DNA of 64,000 nucleotides from Catenulispora sp. MAP5-51 (lineage in GTDB: Bacteria > Actinomycetota > Actinomycetes > Streptomycetales > Catenulisporaceae): positions 186,001 to 250,000 of the forward strand of contig NZ_JBGCCH010000002.1 in NCBI RefSeq assembly GCF_041261205.1, read 5' to 3'. Position 1 is the first letter of the stretch. Every line of letters begins with the position of its first letter. Both the position numbers and the translations under genes were made by a program. Below are positions 60,465 to 64,000 of the stretch, piece after piece. Below the pieces are notes generated by a model. The model saw nothing but the letters and a program-made list of their open reading frames with translations. It was not told where the DNA came from and searched no databases.

Positions 60465-61727
60465 ATGGCGATGCAATCCTCGGCCGAACAGCCCATCCCC
60501 GTCCGCGCGGTCTCCGAAGCGGTGGCCGGGTGGATCTCCCGGCTGGGGGCGATCTGGGTCGAGGGACAGCTGGCGCAGATCAACAAGCGGCCCGGCTCGC
60601 AGATGGTGTACCTGGTGCTGCGGGACCCCTCCGCGGACGTTTCCGTGCAGATCACCACGTTCCGCCGGGTGTTCGAAGCGGTGGTGCCCCCGCTCACGGA
60701 GGGCGCACGGGTCATCGTCTACGGGAAGCCGGACTTCTACGTCCCCCGCTCCTCGTTCTCCATCCGCGGCGAAGAGATCCGGCAGGTCGGCCTCGGCGAA
60801 CTGCTCGCGCGCCTGGAGATGCTGAAGGCGAAGCTCAAGGCGGAGGGGCTGTTCGACCCGCGCCGGAAGAAGCCGCTCCCGTTCCTCCCCCACTGTGTCG
60901 GCCTTATCACTGGGCGCGCCTCAGCGGCGGAGCGGGACGTACTGGAGAACGCTAAGCGCCGCTGGCCCGGAGTCCAGTTCCGGGTGGTGAACACCGACGT
61001 ACAGGGGCCGAAGGCGGTCCCGCAGATCCTCCCGGCGCTGGCCCAGCTCGACGCCGACCCCGAGGTGGACGTCATCATCATCGCCCGCGGCGGAGGCTCC
61101 GTGGAGGACCTCCTCCCCTTCTCCGACGAAGCGCTCATCAGGGCCGTCGGCGAGTGCCAGACCCCGGTGGTCTCCGCGATCGGCCACGAGCCGGACTCCC
61201 CGATCCTGGACCTGGTCGCCGACTTCCGGGCCTCGACGCCCACCGACGCGGCCAAGCGGGTCGTCCCGGACGTCGCCGAGGAGATGGACCGGGTCGCGGA
61301 GTTGCGGCGCAATGCGTGGCGGTCCGTGGCGCGGATAATCGAACGCGAGGCCGTGGGACTGGCGTCGTTCCGGCAGCGCCCGGTGCTGGCCTCCCCGTAC
61401 TCGATGATCGACGGCCGCCGCAACGATCTCGACGAACTCACCCGGCGGGCCCGGTCCGGCATCGGACACCGCCTGGACCGCGCCTCCGACGACCTCGGGC
61501 ACACCCTGGCGCGGGTCCGCGCACTGTCCCCGATGGCGACACTGGAGCGCGGCTACTCGATCGTCCTGGCACCGTCCGGACACGCCGTGCGGTCCGCCGA
61601 GGAGGTCGGCGAGGGGGACGTGCTCGACGTCCGCCTCGCCTCCGGGCGCTTGAACGCGGCGGTCTCCGAGGTGTTCTCCGACGCGGCCGCCGCGGACAGT
61701 CCTACGGTTGCGGAGCCCAGCGAGTAA
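60465..61727 (+). CDS. xseA: Exodeoxyribonuclease VII large subunit
   Basis: A 420-residue subunit of the single-strand exonuclease that trims DNA ends. N-terminal OB-fold ([37 protein letters not shown]), then the catalytic core with [49 protein letters not shown] and [33 protein letters not shown]. Start 60465 is likely leaderless (TACGCT 12 nt upstream). Paired with xseB downstream, separated by a reverse GNAT gene. Confidence 0.95.
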   Translation: MAMQSSAEQPIPVRAVSEAVAGWISRLGAIWVEGQLAQINKRPGSQMVYLVLRDPSADVSVQITTFRRVFEAVVPPLTEGARVIVYGKPDFYVPRSSFSIRGEEIRQVGLGELLARLEMLKAKLKAEGLFDPRRKKPLPFLPHCVGLITGRASAAERDVLENAKRRWPGVQFRVVNTDVQGPKAVPQILPALAQLDADPEVDVIIIARGGGSVEDLLPFSDEALIRAVGECQTPVVSAIGHEPDSPILDLVADFRASTPTDAAKRVVPDVAEEMDRVAELRRNAWRSVARIIEREAVGLASFRQRPVLASPYSMIDGRRNDLDELTRRARSGIGHRLDRASDDLGHTLARVRALSPMATLERGYSIVLAPSGHAVRSAEEVGEGDVLDVRLASGRLNAAVSEVFSDAAAADSPTVAEPSE

Positions 61728-62205
61728 GGGCGGAACCCTTGGGGTCGTCGAAGCCGAGCTCGCGGTAGAGCGCCTCGCCGAACTCGCTGGCGTGGAGCTC
61801 GATCCGCGGTATCCCTTGGTCGCCGTACCAGTCGAGGAGTGCCTGGAGGACCAGACGCGAGTATCCGCGCCGCCTAAAGCGTTCCTCGGTACAGACTCCA
61901 TATATATAGCCGGACCGCCCTGCCGCGTTCCGTGCGCTCGGCAAGCGGTCATCGATGGCACCTATGGCGCTGGCCGCGAGACCGTTCCCGTCGAGCGCGT
62001 CGATGACGAAGCACACGGTCCCCGCCTCGTCGCCGGCCTCCAGCCACGCGCGGAGCTTCTTCACAGCCGCCACATGATTCGGCTCGTCCAAAGGGGGCGG
62101 CTCGGCTCCGAACACATCGAAGGCCATCTTGTGCCGCAGCCGCTGGATCTCTTCCTCGTCGCCGGGCACGGCCCGCCGCACGCGTACTTCCTCGGTACCA
62201 GTCAC
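61702..62205 (-). CDS. GNAT-family acetyltransferase
   Basis: A 167-residue N-acetyltransferase with acetyl-CoA loop YGVCTEERFRRRGYSRLVLQALLDWYGDQG and C-terminal [28 protein letters not shown]. Substrate unknown. It lies on the opposite strand between xseA and xseB and overlaps the xseA end by 26 bp, so it splits an otherwise conserved pair. Codon use is slightly less GC-biased, consistent with an insertion. Confidence 0.88.
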   Translation of the reverse strand: MTGTEEVRVRRAVPGDEEEIQRLRHKMAFDVFGAEPPPLDEPNHVAAVKKLRAWLEAGDEAGTVCFVIDALDGNGLAASAIGAIDDRLPSARNAAGRSGYIYGVCTEERFRRRGYSRLVLQALLDWYGDQGIPRIELHASEFGEALYRELGFDDPKGSALTRWAPQP

Positions 62206-62227
62206 AGCCGGAAACTATCCTGAAGCC

Positions 62228-62479
62228 ATGGCGAACGAGACGACGATGACCGACGGTGAGACCCCGGACCTGTCCCACCTCGGCTACGAGCAGGCCCGCG
62301 ACGAGCTGATGGACGTCGTCCGGCGCCTGGAGACCGGCGGGCTGACGCTGGAGGAGTCGCTGGCCGCGTGGGAGCGCGGCGAGGCGCTGGCCAAGCACTG
62401 CCAGGCGAAGCTGGACGGCGCGCGGGCCCGGCTGGACGCCGCGATCAGTACTGGGAACGGGAACGGCGAAGAAGACTGA
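62228..62479 (+). CDS. xseB: Exodeoxyribonuclease VII small subunit
   Basis: An 83-residue subunit: GYEQARDELMDVVRRLETGGLTLEESLAAWERGEALAKHCQAKLDGARARLDAA is the diagnostic two-helix XseB core. ATG 62228 is the only start with family length. It must work with XseA, here 500 nt away beyond a reverse GNAT gene. Confidence 0.94.
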   Translation: MANETTMTDGETPDLSHLGYEQARDELMDVVRRLETGGLTLEESLAAWERGEALAKHCQAKLDGARARLDAAISTGNGNGEED

Positions 62480-62546
62480 GGCAGCGGCAAGAACTGAAGC
62501 CGCGGCAAGACTGGAGCACCAGCAAGTCAGAAGCCGCAGGAACACT

Positions 62547-62581
62547 GAAGCCGGCGAACGCTGCGCGCGGTCGCCGGCTTC
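62547..62581. terminator. Hairpin between xseB and glpX
   Basis: GAAGCCGGCGA (62547-62557) pairs perfectly with TCGCCGGCTTC (62571-62581) with a 13-nt loop, between convergent genes. Confidence 0.75.
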
Positions 62582-62624
62582 CGGCCCCGGGAGCCGATGA
62601 GAGCCCCCGGGGATCGATCAGGAC

Positions 62625-63656
62625 CTAGTGGAAAGCCACCGCGCTGTACTGCCGCAGCTTGTCCAGCCGGTGCTCGGAGTCGATGCGGCGCACCGTCCCC
62701 GACTTCGACCGCATCACCAGCGACTGCGTCGTCGCGCCGCCGCCGGTGTAGTGCACGCCGCGGACCAGTTCGCCGTCGGTGATGCCGGTGATCGCGACGA
62801 AGCAGTTCTCACCGGAGACCAAGTCGTCGGTGAGCAGGACGCGGTCCAGGTCGTGCCCGGCGTCCAGCGCGCGCTGCCGCTCGGCGTCGTCCTTGGGCCA
62901 CAGCCGGCCCTGGATCACGCCGCCCAGGCACTTGATCGCGCAGGCCGCGATGATGCCCTCGGGGGTGCCGCCGACCCCGAGCAGGAGGTCCACGCCGGTA
63001 CCGGGGCGGGTGGCCATGATGGCGCCGGCCACGTCGCCGTCGGAGATGAACTTGATGCGGGCGCCGGCCTCGCGGATCTCGGCGACCAGGCCCTCGTGGC
63101 GCGGGCGGTCCAGGACCACCACGGTGATGTCGCCGGGCTCGCGGCGCTTGGCGCGGGCCACGGCGCGGATGTTCTCGGCCACCGGCGCGGTGATGTCGAC
63201 CACGTCCGCGGCCTCGGGACCGGCCACCAGCTTGTCCATGTAGAACACGGCCGAGGGGTCGTACATGCTGTGCCGGTCGGCGACCGCGATCACGGCCAGC
63301 GCGTTGGGCATGCCCTTGCCGGCCAGGGTGGTGCCGTCGATCGGGTCCACGGCCACGTCGCACTCCGGCCCGGAGCCGTCGCCGACCTCCTCGCCGTTGA
63401 ACAGCATCGGCGCGTCGTCCTTCTCGCCCTCGCCGATGACGACCACGCCGCGCATCGAGACGGTGTTGATCAGTTTGCGCATCGCGTTCACGGCGGCGCC
63501 GTCGGCGGCGATCTTGTCGCCCTTGCCGACCCAGCGGCCGGCCGCCATCGCCGCCGCCTCGGTGACCCGGGCCAGCTCCAGCGCCAGGTTGCGGTCGGGG
63601 GCCTCGGAGCCGTCGGAGGTCTGGTTGTCGTTCGCCTGCGGGTCTGCGGCGTTCAT
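62625..63656 (-). CDS. glpX: Class II fructose-1,6-bisphosphatase GlpX
   Basis: Gluconeogenic enzyme, 343 residues. Li/metal-binding [26 protein letters not shown] and [28 protein letters not shown] are class II signatures. GAGGAG lies 11 nt before ATG 63654-63656. Divergent from the DUF4245 gene, as elsewhere in actinobacteria. Confidence 0.96.
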   Translation of the reverse strand: MNAADPQANDNQTSDGSEAPDRNLALELARVTEAAAMAAGRWVGKGDKIAADGAAVNAMRKLINTVSMRGVVVIGEGEKDDAPMLFNGEEVGDGSGPECDVAVDPIDGTTLAGKGMPNALAVIAVADRHSMYDPSAVFYMDKLVAGPEAADVVDITAPVAENIRAVARAKRREPGDITVVVLDRPRHEGLVAEIREAGARIKFISDGDVAGAIMATRPGTGVDLLLGVGGTPEGIIAACAIKCLGGVIQGRLWPKDDAERQRALDAGHDLDRVLLTDDLVSGENCFVAITGITDGELVRGVHYTGGGATTQSLVMRSKSGTVRRIDSEHRLDKLRQYSAVAFH

Positions 63657-63828
63657 GTATTTAGAGCTCCTCGAGGAGGGGGATCCGCATCGTCGCGGTT
63701 CACGAGGGATGTCGAGGGAGATCGTATCGAGGCTCGCGCCACCCCGGAACCGCGAAGTGGCGGGTCTCATGCCGCCCGATGGCCGGACCCGGCGTAAAAC
63801 CCCAGGGGACGGATGGGACCATATCCCT

Positions 63829-64000
63829 ATGGCCCGCGTTTCCCCGCTCAAGAAGTCCCTGAGGGACATGCTGCTGTCGATGGCGGTGATCTCCCTGCCG
63901 CTCGTCGCGATCGTCGAGTGGTTCCCGCACGACTCCAAGAAGCCGGAGGACGCGGTCCAGACGGTCGACTACACGATCCCGCTGGCCCAGGCCCGCCGCG
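63829..64000 (+). CDS. DUF4245 family protein, truncated by the window
   Basis: Fifty-seven residues are visible: [33 protein letters not shown], with one N-terminal membrane helix, then [11 protein letters not shown]. This start and the position divergent from glpX fit DUF4245, a single-pass membrane family of unknown function. The C-terminal part lies outside. Confidence 0.85.
   Translation, partial: MARVSPLKKSLRDMLLSMAVISLPLVAIVEWFPHDSKKPEDAVQTVDYTIPLAQARR

Overview
The window is high-GC actinobacterial DNA with strongly GC-biased third codon positions. The gene content points to a filamentous, mycothiol-making, probably sporulating actinomycete: mshA and mshD, GlnR, an RsiG-type anti-sigma factor, a SenX3/RegX3 phosphate system, DUF2516/DUF2993/DUF6542/DUF4245 proteins and short Cys leader peptides. 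The order recalls Streptomyces and Mycobacterium core chromosome. A Catenulispora-like member is my guess, made from recall and not tested. No phage, integrase, insertion sequence, CRISPR array or rRNA/tRNA gene was seen. Most of the window is conserved core with small accessory inserts.

Left part (1-18 kb): an unassigned partial frame; the divergent senX3-regX3 / phoU phosphate-sensing locus around a PHO-box-like repeat; an ECF sigma factor with a membrane partner; a tetracycline ribosomal-protection-type GTPase; gpmA, a YbjN protein and mshA; a roughly 700-base stretch with no convincing gene; a TetR regulator; a secreted sedolisin with a lysine repeat insertion; a SCO6745-family protein; then an XRE regulator, HbhA-like protein, DUF2516 and hydrolase group that matches the Rv0474-Rv0476 neighbourhood of mycobacteria.

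Middle (18-38 kb): MarR/MFS efflux pair; PadR with a membrane partner; an ECF42 sigma factor with its DGPF partner and a matching promoter; DUF5996; asparaginase; RsiG; YgfZ; a secreted metalloprotease; Nur/Fur; a 34-residue membrane peptide with nitrobindin; sulfurtransferase cysA-sseC preceded by a Cys-rich leader peptide; a SigL-like sigma/anti-sigma pair; an LmeA-type lipid-binding protein; a membrane protein with a huge Tyr/Gln/Glu-rich region; MoaD and a hydrolase; GlnR and MshD.

Right part (38-64 kb): class F-like sortase with a surface protein; ppk-CHAD-MutT1; the high-affinity phosphate transporter pstS-pstCA-pstB, in which PstC and PstA are one continuous polypeptide; a thiol-dioxygenase-like cupin; an ArsR/MFS pair; a cell-wall-binding-repeat surface protein; a Phd/RelE toxin-antitoxin pair; then the ychF, rmuC, DUF6542, ispH, xseA, xseB, glpX, DUF4245 housekeeping block.

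The unifying theme is phosphate. The SenX3/RegX3/PhoU sensor, polyphosphate kinase and Pst transporter all lie in one window. Three sites made of contiguous 11-bp GTTCAC-type units sit before phoU/senX3, ppk and pstS, suggesting one regulon. Mycothiol and sulfur metabolism (mshA, mshD, cysA-sseC, cupin dioxygenase, nitrobindin) and nitrogen control (GlnR) are interleaved.
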